The notes under the pieces: generated by a model
Databases searched by the model: none
What the model saw: the letters and a program-made list of their open reading frames with translations, nothing else
What the model was told of the DNA's origin: nothing
Assembly (NCBI RefSeq): GCF_023502235.1
Contig: NZ_JAMFLY010000001.1
Span: forward strand, 930,001 to 994,000
Reading direction: 5' to 3'
From: Flagellimonas myxillae
Lineage (GTDB): Bacteria > Bacteroidota > Bacteroidia > Flavobacteriales > Flavobacteriaceae
Length of the DNA: 64,000 bases
In this document: one piece after another, positions 28,903 through 37,117 of the stretch
How positions within the stretch are numbered: the first letter of the stretch is position 1
Layout of the letters: each line of letters begins with the position of its first letter
Position numbers and translations under genes: made by a program

Positions 28903-30075
28903 CTAAGCCATGCTTTGGATGGATATTCCGCTGGTGTCTATAATTTCGTGGATATCATCATCCATGATTTCCTTTTTTCGATCGGCAAACTTCAGGAAGT
29001 TCTCATATACAACATCCAACTGCAATTTTGTAAGCTCGTAACCCACATTTTTTGCACGGTAAGCTAGCGCGGCACGACCACTTCGGGCTGTCAACACAAT
29101 AGAGGATTCACTCACACCGACATCTTTGGGGTCAATGATCTCGTAGGTCTCCCGTTGTTTGATTACCCCATCTTGGTGAATTCCCGAACTGTGTGCAAAG
29201 GCATTCGAACCTACAATGGCCTTGTTTGGCTGCACGGGCATTCCCATTTTTTGGGACACCATTTGGCTCGTATCCAAAAGCAGTTGGCTATTGATATCGG
29301 TATCCAAGTTGAGATAAGGGTGCTGTCTTAAAATCATCACGACCTCTTCCAAGGATGTGTTCCCAGCGCGCTCCCCAATTCCGTTAATGGTACATTCTAT
29401 TTGGCGGGCTCCGTTGATTACCCCTGCTATGGAGTTGGCAGTGGCCAATCCCAAATCGTTATGGCAATGACAAGAAAGAATCGCTTTGTCAATACCCTTT
29501 ACATTTTCTTTGAGGTATTTCATTTTGGCTCCATATTCTTCTGGAAGACAGTATCCTGTGGTGTCTGGAATGTTCAAAACAGTAGCTCCGGCCTTGATTA
29601 CCGCTTCGCAAACCCGGGCCAAAAATTCATTGTCGGTCCTACCGGCATCCTCGGCATAAAATTCCACGTCTTCCACAAATGACTTTGCATAGGAAACGGC
29701 TTCCACCGCGCGCTCAATAATTTTATCACGTGTGGAGTTGAATTTGAATTGGATATGGGAATCCGAAGTACCTATTCCGGTATGGATTCTAGGTCTTTTT
29801 GCAGCTTTGATGGCCTCTGCTGCCACTTCTATATCTTTTTTAACGGCCCTGGTAAGTCCGCAAACCGTAGCATTTTTTACCAATTGGGCTATCTCATGAA
29901 CTGAGTTAAAGTCACCAGGACTTGAAATAGGAAAGCCGGCTTCGATGATATCGACCCCTAGTTCATCCAGCCTTTCAGCGATGACCAACTTTTGTTTTGT
30001 GTCCAATTTGCAACCCGGGACTTGTTCTCCATCCCTAAGGGTTGTGTCAAAAATTTGTACCTTATCTTTACCCAT
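28903..30075 (-). CDS. leuA: 2-isopropylmalate synthase, short form
   Basis: The 390-residue enzyme condenses 2-ketoisovalerate and acetyl-CoA in leucine synthesis. The catalytic barrel begins with [13 protein letters not shown] and holds the metal-binding [13 protein letters not shown] motif (about 206-218) plus HQDGVIKQ. The chain ends soon after the linker, about 120 residues short of the LeuA of E. coli, so the C-terminal LeuA-dimer regulatory domain that binds leucine is missing; feedback inhibition by leucine through that domain cannot occur. The sequence DGEQVPG is slightly different from the usual DGEQSPG. It heads the operon with leuB. Confidence 0.92.
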   Translation of the reverse strand: MGKDKVQIFDTTLRDGEQVPGCKLDTKQKLVIAERLDELGVDIIEAGFPISSPGDFNSVHEIAQLVKNATVCGLTRAVKKDIEVAAEAIKAAKRPRIHTGIGTSDSHIQFKFNSTRDKIIERAVEAVSYAKSFVEDVEFYAEDAGRTDNEFLARVCEAVIKAGATVLNIPDTTGYCLPEEYGAKMKYLKENVKGIDKAILSCHCHNDLGLATANSIAGVINGARQIECTINGIGERAGNTSLEEVVMILRQHPYLNLDTDINSQLLLDTSQMVSQKMGMPVQPNKAIVGSNAFAHSSGIHQDGVIKQRETYEIIDPKDVGVSESSIVLTARSGRAALAYRAKNVGYELTKLQLDVVYENFLKFADRKKEIMDDDIHEIIDTSGISIQSMA

Positions 30076-30221
30076 TATTTAAGCCAGTTTATTCTAATCT
30101 ATACGAAGATAGTCCAGTGCTTGGCAAGAACGGTAAATTGCAAAAATCCATTACAACGTTAAATTGTATTTCAATAACCTTAAGTTGTTGAATAGCAAAT
30201 GTTTAAAGTATATTTTTTACG

Positions 30222-31766
30222 ATGACAAATACCCATAAGGACGCCTTGTTTGTGTTGATCGAGTCACTCTCCAAATCGGAAAAACGGCAGTTTAAACTGT
30301 ATGTGGGGCGCTTGGGGGTGAATACGGACGCAAAGTTCTTGGCCTTGTTTAACCTGTTGGACAAAATGCGGACGTATGACGAGAAACAGATTTTGGATAG
30401 CGGGATCGTAAAAAAAGCGCAGCTTTCCAATTTGAAGGCACACCTCTACAAGCAGATTTTGGTTAGTCTACGATTGAATCCTGTGAACCAAAACATCAGG
30501 GTTCAAATTCGGGAGCAGTTGGATTTTGCCACCATTCTTTATCAGAAAGGACTTTACAAACAAAGTTTGAAGATTTTGGACAAGGCCAAAAATATGTCCA
30601 TTGAAAACGAGGAAAAGAATGTGGCCTATGAGATCGTGGAACTGGAAAAAATTATTGAAACCCAATATATTACCCGGAGTATACCCCATAGGGCAGATGA
30701 ATTAGCCAAGCAGGCAAAGGAATTGTCCGAGGACAATGTGATGACCAGTAAGCTTTCCAATCTTTCCCTTCAGTTGTATGGGATGATGTTGAAGGTGGGA
30801 TATGTGCGCAATGACGAGGACCTCAAAAAGGTACAGAGCTACTTCGAGGCCCAATTGCCTTTGGTCGATATTGAAAAACTTGGTTTTCGGGAAAAGTTAT
30901 GGCTCTACAAAGCACATTTGTGGTACAGTCTGTTGACCCAGGATTTTCTTTCTTCCTACAAATATGCGAGCAAATGGGTGGATCTTTTCTACGACAATAA
31001 GGAAATGATTTCCCTAAACCCGGTTTTTTACCTGAAGGGAAACCACTATTTGCTGGAGGCCTTGTTTTTTGTGAAATACGCGTCGCAATTCAAGGACACT
31101 TTGGAACGATTGGAAGCGCAGGTAAACAGCTCCGGATTTCCAAGCAATGATAATATTGCTTCCCTCGCCTTTTTGTACATCAACTCCAACAAATTGAACT
31201 TACATTTTTTAGAGGGAACCTTTGATAAAGGGCTGTATTTGGTGAACATTGTAGAGTATGGCATCAAAAAACACAGGGCGCGGATTGATGAGCACCACAT
31301 TATGCTCTTGTACTATAAAATAGCCTGTTTGTATTTTGGTACCGGCGATCACAAGAACTGCATTGTTTATCTCAAAAAAATCATTTCCAACAAGAATCTA
31401 AAAATGCGGGAGGATCTAATGTGCTTTGCCCGGGTACTCAGTCTGGTAGCGCATTATGAGGCCGGGATGGATTATCATTTGGAAGTACAACTTAAGAGTA
31501 CCTATAAGTTCTTGTTGAAAATGAACGATTTACACGCCGTTCAAAAGGAAATGATCAAATTTCTTCGAAGCCTTGGGGATATTTATCCGAGCGACCTTCG
31601 GAACGAATTCCAAAAACTATACAACGAACTCAAAAAATATGAGAACCATCCCTATGAGAAACGTGCTTTTCTGTACTTGGATATTCTTTCTTGGTTGGAA
31701 AGTCACTTGCACAACAAGCCTGTTGCACAGGTGATTAGGGAAAAAGCCTTGGCGGTCACTCGCTAA
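30222..31766 (+). CDS. Helical-repeat protein of unknown function
   Basis: The 514-residue protein has no signal peptide or membrane helix and is almost wholly helical, with many pairs resembling TPR units (YQKGLYKQSLKILDKAKNM near 110). No catalytic motif is visible. Its N-terminus (FVLIESLSKSEKRQFKLYV) and length resemble a protein often found as a single gene in Flavobacteriia. It is divergent from leuA and convergent with rluA (11-nt overlap at the 3' end). Confidence 0.7.
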   Translation: MTNTHKDALFVLIESLSKSEKRQFKLYVGRLGVNTDAKFLALFNLLDKMRTYDEKQILDSGIVKKAQLSNLKAHLYKQILVSLRLNPVNQNIRVQIREQLDFATILYQKGLYKQSLKILDKAKNMSIENEEKNVAYEIVELEKIIETQYITRSIPHRADELAKQAKELSEDNVMTSKLSNLSLQLYGMMLKVGYVRNDEDLKKVQSYFEAQLPLVDIEKLGFREKLWLYKAHLWYSLLTQDFLSSYKYASKWVDLFYDNKEMISLNPVFYLKGNHYLLEALFFVKYASQFKDTLERLEAQVNSSGFPSNDNIASLAFLYINSNKLNLHFLEGTFDKGLYLVNIVEYGIKKHRARIDEHHIMLLYYKIACLYFGTGDHKNCIVYLKKIISNKNLKMREDLMCFARVLSLVAHYEAGMDYHLEVQLKSTYKFLLKMNDLHAVQKEMIKFLRSLGDIYPSDLRNEFQKLYNELKKYENHPYEKRAFLYLDILSWLESHLHNKPVAQVIREKALAVTR

Positions 31767-32481
31767 TACATGCGTTCCAAATGGGGTCGTCAGGTGGTGG
31801 GGCCGTAAAGGAAATCAATTCCTTTTTCACGGGGTGCTCCAATTCCAATTTTCGGGCGTGAAGGTGGATACCACCATTTTTGTTACTTCGCGCCGCGCCG
31901 TATTTTAAATCCCCTTTGATTACACATCCAATAGCGGCCAATTGTGCCCTAATTTGATGATGCCTTCCTGTCTTCAAATCGATTTCCAAAAGATGGTAAG
32001 ACTCCAGTTGTTTAAGCATTCGATATACCAACACGGCTTTTTTACTGTTGGGAACTTCCTTTACATGGGCGTACGATTTGTTCTGCTTTGGATTCCTTAC
32101 AAGCCAGTGGGTCAATTCCGCACTTGCTTCTTCTGGCGCTTGCTTGACTATTGCCCAATAGGTTTTTTTTGTTTTTCCTTCGGAAAACAATTTGTTGAGC
32201 CGAGGTAGGGCCTTGGAGGTTTTGGCAAAAACGATAATGCCCGTTGTAGGTCTATCCAAACGGTGCACCACACCCAAATATACATTACCCGGTTTGTTAT
32301 ATTTTGCCTTCAAATATTGTTTGACCACCTCGCTTAAGGGAACATCACCCGTTTTATCTCCTTGCACAATGTCTCCGGCCCGTTTGTTGACAACAATAAG
32401 GTGGTTGTCTTCGAAAAGAACGATGAGATTTGATTTATTGGATTTTTGGATTTTTGGATTTTTCGATAACTCCGAATTCAC
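31756..32481 (-). CDS. RluA-family pseudouridine synthase
   Basis: The 241-residue protein is an RluA-type synthase for rRNA or tRNA with the catalytic HRLDRPTTG motif (D76), the KTYWAIV strand and the end region GGIHLHARKL. It lacks an S4 domain. The N-terminal 18 residues are encoded by a repeat tract (three copies of GGATTTTT on the plus strand, 32440-32463), not by conserved sequence; the enzyme proper begins near LIVLFEDNHL. The start overlaps the stop of the four-helix-bundle gene by 4 nt (ATGA). The exact target base cannot be deduced. Confidence 0.9.
   Translation of the reverse strand: MNSELSKNPKIQKSNKSNLIVLFEDNHLIVVNKRAGDIVQGDKTGDVPLSEVVKQYLKAKYNKPGNVYLGVVHRLDRPTTGIIVFAKTSKALPRLNKLFSEGKTKKTYWAIVKQAPEEASAELTHWLVRNPKQNKSYAHVKEVPNSKKAVLVYRMLKQLESYHLLEIDLKTGRHHQIRAQLAAIGCVIKGDLKYGAARSNKNGGIHLHARKLELEHPVKKELISFTAPPPDDPIWNACISE
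32440..32463. repeat. Octamer repeat in the rluA-like 5' end
   Basis: Three perfect copies of GGATTTTT in tandem, preceded by the related TTGATTTATT. The reverse complement (AAAAATCC) recurs on the far side of the four-helix-bundle gene at 32898-32905, in inverted orientation. Confidence 0.75.
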
Positions 32482-32828
32482 CGTAGGGAAGATTTAAATT
32501 TAGATGTCATTTTAATCATTGATTCCAGGTGCTTTAGAAGAGATTCCAGTTCTAGATTTCCAAGAAACTTCATATCATTTGAAATCAATAATTGGGTCTC
32601 CAATTCGTACATTGAACCTATAGCAATTTCCAAAAACCTGGAAAACTCTTTGTTCGAGTGTCTAGAGCAACATTCTGCAATGTTACTTGGAATTGAGATG
32701 GAAGCTCGCCTTAACTGATTAATCAGGCCATATTTTTCCGATTCTGGGAATGATGCGGTTGTTAAGCAGATTTCAGGGCAAAATGCCCGTCCTCTTTTCC
32801 ATATTTCCAAATCTTTAAACCTATGCAT
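32478..32828 (-). CDS. Four-helix-bundle protein (23S rRNA IVS/S23 type)
   Basis: The 116-residue protein has the pattern of the four-helix-bundle family TIGR02436, known from proteins encoded in intervening sequences of 23S rRNA and related to the Avd accessory protein of diversity-generating retroelements. Landmarks are FKDLEIWKRGR at the start, YGLINQLRRASISIPSNIAE in the middle and FLEIAIGSMYELETQL. Its stop overlaps the rluA-type gene by 4 nt and it is flanked by inverted short repeats. Function unknown; isolated copies occur in many environmental bacteria. Confidence 0.88.
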   Translation of the reverse strand: MHRFKDLEIWKRGRAFCPEICLTTASFPESEKYGLINQLRRASISIPSNIAECCSRHSNKEFSRFLEIAIGSMYELETQLLISNDMKFLGNLELESLLKHLESMIKMTSKFKSSLR

Positions 32829-32873
32829 GTAATAGATATTTAATGGCTTGGGATTAAGAGGCTGGTCGAATTC

Positions 32874-32908
32874 TAAAAATCAAATAACTAAGAATCCAAA
32901 AATCCAAC
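32874..32908. repeat. Repeat flanking the four-helix-bundle gene, distal side
   Basis: An AT-rich tract with AAAAATC at about 32875 and AAAAATCC at 32898-32905, spaced by ATAACTAAG-like sequence, related to the CCAANNN heptads seen elsewhere. It is the inverse of the octamer array at 32440-32463. Confidence 0.6.
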
Positions 32909-32916
32909 AAGCTGTA

Positions 32917-33735
32917 TCAGTATTGTTCACTTTCATTGGGGAAATCGCGACGCTTCACATCATCCACATATTGCGAGATGGCATTACCCATATCTTCATA
33001 TAGATTCATGTAACGCCTTAAGAATCGTGGATTGAATTCGTGTGTCATCCCTAGAAGGTCATGAACAACCAACACTTGGCCATCCACACCACCACCTGCT
33101 CCAATTCCAATAATTGGGATAGAAACACTTTCGGCCACCTCTTGGGCTAATTTTGCTGGAATTTTTTCCAAAACAATTCCAAAACAACCCAATTCCTCAA
33201 GCATTTTGGCATCTTCCTTCAACTTTTGGGCCTCCTCTTCCTCCTTAGCCCTAACGGTGTAGGTTCCAAATTTGTAGATGGATTGTGGCGTCAATCCTAA
33301 ATGCCCCATTACAGGGATTCCTGCTTCAAGAATCCGGGTAACCGATTGATTTATTTCAGAGCCACCTTCAACTTTTACGGCATGTGCGCCACTTTCCTTC
33401 ATAATGCGGATGGCAGACCGCAAGGCCTCTTTTGAGTCACTTTGATAACTCCCAAAGGGAATGTCTACCACAACTAGTGCTCTTTTGGCAGCCCTGACAA
33501 CTGAGCTGGCATGGTAAATCATTTGGTCCAAGGTAATGGGCAAGGTGGTTTCATGGCCAGCAATGACATTACTTGCGGAATCACCCACTAGGATGACATC
33601 TACATTCGCGGCATCCACAATTTTGGCCATCGAATAATCGTAAGAGGTGAGCATGGAGATTTTCTCCCCATTTTGTTTCATCTCGATCAAGGATTTGACC
33701 GTTACCCTCTTGTACTCTTTTTTTGCAACTGACAT
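32917..33735 (-). CDS. panB: 3-methyl-2-oxobutanoate hydroxymethyltransferase
   Basis: The 272-residue enzyme adds a hydroxymethyl group to alpha-ketoisovalerate, the first step of pantothenate synthesis. Signature segments are [14 protein letters not shown] (N-terminus), [13 protein letters not shown] and [11 protein letters not shown] (near 210). Its length is typical. It is the first gene of the minus strand run; the four-helix-bundle gene follows about 90 nt later. Confidence 0.96.
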   Translation of the reverse strand: MSVAKKEYKRVTVKSLIEMKQNGEKISMLTSYDYSMAKIVDAANVDVILVGDSASNVIAGHETTLPITLDQMIYHASSVVRAAKRALVVVDIPFGSYQSDSKEALRSAIRIMKESGAHAVKVEGGSEINQSVTRILEAGIPVMGHLGLTPQSIYKFGTYTVRAKEEEEAQKLKEDAKMLEELGCFGIVLEKIPAKLAQEVAESVSIPIIGIGAGGGVDGQVLVVHDLLGMTHEFNPRFLRRYMNLYEDMGNAISQYVDDVKRRDFPNESEQY

Positions 33736-33805
33736 TCCGTTGGGTTTTAGGAGCTAAATGTAAGCAGATTTGTTTAAATTGGACTGCAATCAAAAAACAA
33801 CAAAA

Positions 33806-34291
33806 ATGAAAACAATCTTTACGCTTATTCTATCCTTGTTTGTAGTTGTCCAACTTTCCGCCCAAGGACCAAATCCTGACGGGTATGAAGCGGATAAGGC
33901 AGCAGTTAAAAAAGTTATTGAGACTTTTTTTGATGGATTTCACAAGCAGGATTCCACGATAATCAACAGTACCGTGGCTGACCATGTGGTGCTCCAAACT
34001 ACCGGACGTGACAAGGAGGGGAAGACAAGGTTCAGAAACGAAGAGTTTTCAAAATTCATTCAATCGATTACCAGTATTCCCGATAGTATCAATTTCCAGG
34101 AAAAGCTGACTTCATATTCCATTCAGGTGGACCGTACCATGGCGAATGCCTGGGTGGGTTACGAATTTTGGCTGAACGACCAATTTAGCCATTGTGGCAT
34201 CAACTCTTTTCAGTTGGTCAATTTTGATGGGGAATGGAAGATTATCTACCTGATTGATACCCGTGGCAGGGCAGGTTGCCTAGACGAATAA
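33806..34291 (+). CDS. Secreted NTF2-like (SnoaL/DUF4440-type) protein
   Basis: About 161 residues. The ATG at 33806 gives a signal peptide cleaved around LSAQG. The mature protein is a single NTF2-like cone: KVIETFFDGFHKQD, then VADHVVL, and the ending EWKIIYLIDT. An active-site role is not defined. Upstream in-frame ATG at 33770 would add 12 residues. It is convergent to the DUF3570 gene, 3 nt apart. Confidence 0.82.
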   Translation: MKTIFTLILSLFVVVQLSAQGPNPDGYEADKAAVKKVIETFFDGFHKQDSTIINSTVADHVVLQTTGRDKEGKTRFRNEEFSKFIQSITSIPDSINFQEKLTSYSIQVDRTMANAWVGYEFWLNDQFSHCGINSFQLVNFDGEWKIIYLIDTRGRAGCLDE

Positions 34292-34294
34292 AAA

Positions 34295-35521
34295 CTAATT
34301 TTTCTTACGGAATTTTCTTTTTTGCACCCTTCGCTTTTTTAGGAAATTAAAAGAGGTGGATACCGTATGCGCCCTTAACCCATTGGACCGGGAATAGAAG
34401 AAGTATCTGAACGAAAAATTATGCAACCCCTTGTTTTTACGGTTTGTTGGCCAATGACTCCATCCCATTCCAATGGTCAATGAATTGATGGAAGACAGGT
34501 CATAGTCAGAGGTATAGTAAGTGTCGTTGGGATTATGTTCTCCCTTTGGCGCAAAGTACTTGGAACCTTGTTGGGTATGGTATCTGAGACTGGGAAGCAG
34601 TGTCCACTTCGGACTGAGTTTAATGGCTGTTTCATGATCCAAGGTGAGGGCCAGAATTCCGAAATCGTCCATATAGGTGCCTAAAGTGTTTTTGAGGATA
34701 ATACCATTTTGGGTAAACCGGTTCCATTTCAGGGAAATTGCCAATTTCTGTCTTTCCTCGGGGAGTTGTTCAACAGCCCTTGAATCATCCGTAAAGAAAA
34801 CCCGGTGGAAGGGGGTTGCCAACAAGCCTTTCTGTAAACTAAGTGCCGAAAAAATACCCACTGTATTTCTCTGGTCCACAACTTGGGTGAACCCCAAATT
34901 GAGATTGTAGGAGTCCCGCTCATACTCGTCGTACCATTCCTGAAAGCGCAGTTCTATGGGATAGATCAAGAATTGTGGCTCGGCAAGAAAGCCACCTTCC
35001 AGACGCCCCCATCGTAAATCATCATTGAATATTTGTAGTTCTGCGGAATAGGTTCTCATATCATTTTCGGAAGTCTTGGTCACCGACAGGTACTTACCCA
35101 CGGACGCATAATCCGATTCAATGGAACCACTTAGACCCACACTGAGACTCATTTTACTTTTTTCAATATATCGGGTGTAATGCAAACTCGTGTAGGTTCG
35201 TGCATCCAATCGGGATGCCGATGATTTTATTCGATCAATATTGTCCGTAGAAGCTGAGGAGATAATATCCGCCCCCAATTGAAAATTGAAGCCGTTTTTT
35301 CCAATGCTCTTATTTAGGTTGAACGAGGGGCCGTATACAATTAAACGTTCGGTACCCTCGCCGCCCGTTACCGCAGAATTGTCCCCGTTCTGGAGATAGT
35401 GGTTGTACAAGAGTTCTACTTGGGTCTCTTTTACCTTGAATTCAGAAGCTTCCCGCTTTTGTGCCTTGGCCATGAGCATGGAAAATGCAAGACTCCCAAC
35501 AAGTACCGTGCGTTTGTTCAT
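34295..35521 (-). CDS. DUF3570 domain protein
   Basis: The 408-residue protein has a signal peptide (VGSLAFSMLMAKAQ) and a length and beta-strand rhythm typical of DUF3570, which looks like an outer-membrane beta-barrel: alternating polar and apolar residues, e.g. YNLNLGFTQ, LSVGLSGS, HNFSFRYFF, with the chain ending in short strands and a basic tail. It is the last gene of the operon with DUF4266, ApbE and thioredoxin and lies 9 nt after DUF4266. Function unknown; the barrel-like part would fit as the outer-membrane partner of the small lipoprotein (inference). Confidence 0.85.
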   Translation of the reverse strand: MNKRTVLVGSLAFSMLMAKAQKREASEFKVKETQVELLYNHYLQNGDNSAVTGGEGTERLIVYGPSFNLNKSIGKNGFNFQLGADIISSASTDNIDRIKSSASRLDARTYTSLHYTRYIEKSKMSLSVGLSGSIESDYASVGKYLSVTKTSENDMRTYSAELQIFNDDLRWGRLEGGFLAEPQFLIYPIELRFQEWYDEYERDSYNLNLGFTQVVDQRNTVGIFSALSLQKGLLATPFHRVFFTDDSRAVEQLPEERQKLAISLKWNRFTQNGIILKNTLGTYMDDFGILALTLDHETAIKLSPKWTLLPSLRYHTQQGSKYFAPKGEHNPNDTYYTSDYDLSSINSLTIGMGWSHWPTNRKNKGLHNFSFRYFFYSRSNGLRAHTVSTSFNFLKKRRVQKRKFRKKN

Positions 35522-35530
35522 AGGCCTTAA

Positions 35531-35752
35531 CTAGTTGCAACCGCAGCCCCCACTGCCTTTTTTTCCTCCTGGAATAATTGCACCTTCCCTAATTGCACAG
35601 ACATAATGCTGAAATTTGTTGGCACTGGTCCCGGACATAGACATTTCGGGATCATTGATATACTGTCGTTCATAAGGTTTTAGAGTTGTGGAACACGACC
35701 CTAGCGAAGTCACCGCCAACAGTAACAAAAATCTAAGAAGGAACGGCTTCAT
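35531..35752 (-). CDS. DUF4266 mini-lipoprotein ending GCGCN
   Basis: The 73-residue product has a lipoprotein signal with lipobox LGSC (lipid Cys at 20). The mature part is only about 53 residues and ends in GGKKGSGGCGCN; this Gly/Cys tail and the earlier YERQYINDPEMSM match my memory of DUF4266. The start at ATG 35752 overlaps the ApbE gene by 20 nt; a longer frame from 35797 exists but would begin inside ApbE and lack a signal. The paired cysteines suggest metal binding, a redox function or covalent modification (inference). Confidence 0.82.
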   Translation of the reverse strand: MKPFLLRFLLLLAVTSLGSCSTTLKPYERQYINDPEMSMSGTSANKFQHYVCAIREGAIIPGGKKGSGGCGCN

Positions 35753-36665
35753 ATTGCAATTGTTTGGAGAAGAATACCTTGTTTTGAGCATTGACAATAA
35801 TCCCGTGGGTATGGGGTAATTGGTTCAGAAAGGACATTCCCTTCTGTGGGCCCATGGAATACACCGCAGTTGCCAAAGCATCCGAAAGCTCTGCACTCGG
35901 AGAAAATACGGAAACGCTCTTGACCCCGGTTACAGGGAAGCCCGTTTTCGGGTTGATATTGTGGGAATACCGTATTCCCTGAAACATGAAATGTTGTTCG
36001 TAATCCCCAGAAGTGGCCACTGAAGCATGGTTTAGGGGAATGTGGAATAGGGTTTGATCCTGGTTGTCGGGGTTGGCAATACCTATTTTCCATGCTTCGC
36101 CTTTTTCGTCCGTTCCAAACGCGGTAAGGTCCCCACTGGCATCAATATAACCCCCAGGGATTTCGTAGTTTTTCCATTTTTGTCGAACCACATCGGCTGC
36201 GTATCCCTTGCCTATGGCGGCTAAGCTTATCCGCATTTCTTTTTGGGTCAACAAGGCGGTATTGTTTTTTGCGTCCAATTGCAGATGGCTATAGCCTACA
36301 TGTTTTAGGGTGTTGGAAATCCTCTTTTTGTTTGGGAAGGCGACTTCCTTGTTTTTAAATTGATACAGTTGTTTGAGCGCCCCCATTGTAATATCGAAAT
36401 ACCCATCGGAAAGATTGGAGATTTGCTGAGACCGGTGCAGCAGTTGCAAAACTTCTGGTTCGACCTCCACAGGTTTTATTCCAGCATTTAGATTGATTTT
36501 GGAAATGGTGGAATCCTCGCGGAACTCGGTTAAAAGATGTTCAATCCGTTGGATTTCGCGAATCCCGTCTTCCAAAATTCTCATCGCTTCGGATTCGCTA
36601 TCCGCCACGACGCCCAACTCAAAAGAACAGCCCATTAGTTTATGTCGTCTTCTGAAGCGCTTCAT
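35733..36665 (-). CDS. ApbE-type FAD:protein FMN transferase, no signal peptide
   Basis: The 310-residue protein has the ApbE fold. ApbE links FMN covalently to Thr/Ser in substrate proteins. Landmarks are IGKGYAADVV, the DASGDLTAFG flavin strand, VATSGDYEQ, SHNINPKTG (the metal and nucleotide region) and the catalytic Asp stretch LSDALATAVYSMG. The first residues MKRFRRRHKLMG have no signal or lipobox, unlike most ApbE, so it would be cytoplasmic unless exported by another route. It is in the middle of the operon: thioredoxin ends 3 nt before it and DUF4266 overlaps it by 20 nt. Confidence 0.9.
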   Translation of the reverse strand: MKRFRRRHKLMGCSFELGVVADSESEAMRILEDGIREIQRIEHLLTEFREDSTISKINLNAGIKPVEVEPEVLQLLHRSQQISNLSDGYFDITMGALKQLYQFKNKEVAFPNKKRISNTLKHVGYSHLQLDAKNNTALLTQKEMRISLAAIGKGYAADVVRQKWKNYEIPGGYIDASGDLTAFGTDEKGEAWKIGIANPDNQDQTLFHIPLNHASVATSGDYEQHFMFQGIRYSHNINPKTGFPVTGVKSVSVFSPSAELSDALATAVYSMGPQKGMSFLNQLPHTHGIIVNAQNKVFFSKQLQYEAVPS

Positions 36666-36668
36666 CCG

Positions 36669-37082
36669 TTATTCTTTTAGATTGGCGGCTATTTGGTCCA
36701 TAAAATCTTCGCAGCTTTGATCAAGATATTCCAACATCTGTAACTCCTCCGAGTCTGAACTCGTCAATATAATGGTGGGAAAGACACCCTTGAAGCCATA
36801 CTTCTCCGCCATTTTGGCGTTGTATTGTTGGGTGGCTTGGTCCAGTTGCTTCCGTTGTGGAAAGTCAATCCGCTCTATGGAGATATTATTTTGCTCCATA
36901 AAGTTGACAAAGACAGCTTTGGTCAACACATTTTTTTCGAGCCGAATGCAATTCACGCACCAGTCCGAGCCTTCGAAAAGAATTAGTTTGTGCTCCTTGG
37001 CTTCTGTTTCCCTGGGACTAAAGGATAAGGAAAGTAAAAGTACCAGAACAAATCCAAATGGGAAAAGTCTTGAGGTTGACAT
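36669..37082 (-). CDS. Periplasmic thioredoxin-like protein (CXXC)
   Basis: The 137-residue protein has a signal peptide (LFPFGFVLVLLLSLSFSPRETEA) and a thioredoxin fold. The active site is SDWCVNC and the cis-Pro stretch is KGVFPTIIL, so it can be an active disulfide exchanger. It is the first gene of the operon thioredoxin-ApbE-DUF4266-DUF3570. A thiol-disulfide protein together with a Cys-tailed lipoprotein suggests thiol chemistry outside the cytoplasm (inference). Confidence 0.85.
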   Translation of the reverse strand: MSTSRLFPFGFVLVLLLSLSFSPRETEAKEHKLILFEGSDWCVNCIRLEKNVLTKAVFVNFMEQNNISIERIDFPQRKQLDQATQQYNAKMAEKYGFKGVFPTIILTSSDSEELQMLEYLDQSCEDFMDQIAANLKE

Positions 37083-37117
37083 ATTTTGGAATTCTATATT
37101 ATGTTTTGTTGACTATG

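Noticed and set aside
32478..32828. Avd gene of a diversity-generating retroelement
   Set aside because: No reverse transcriptase or variable/template repeat pair is present nearby; only the fold is shared.
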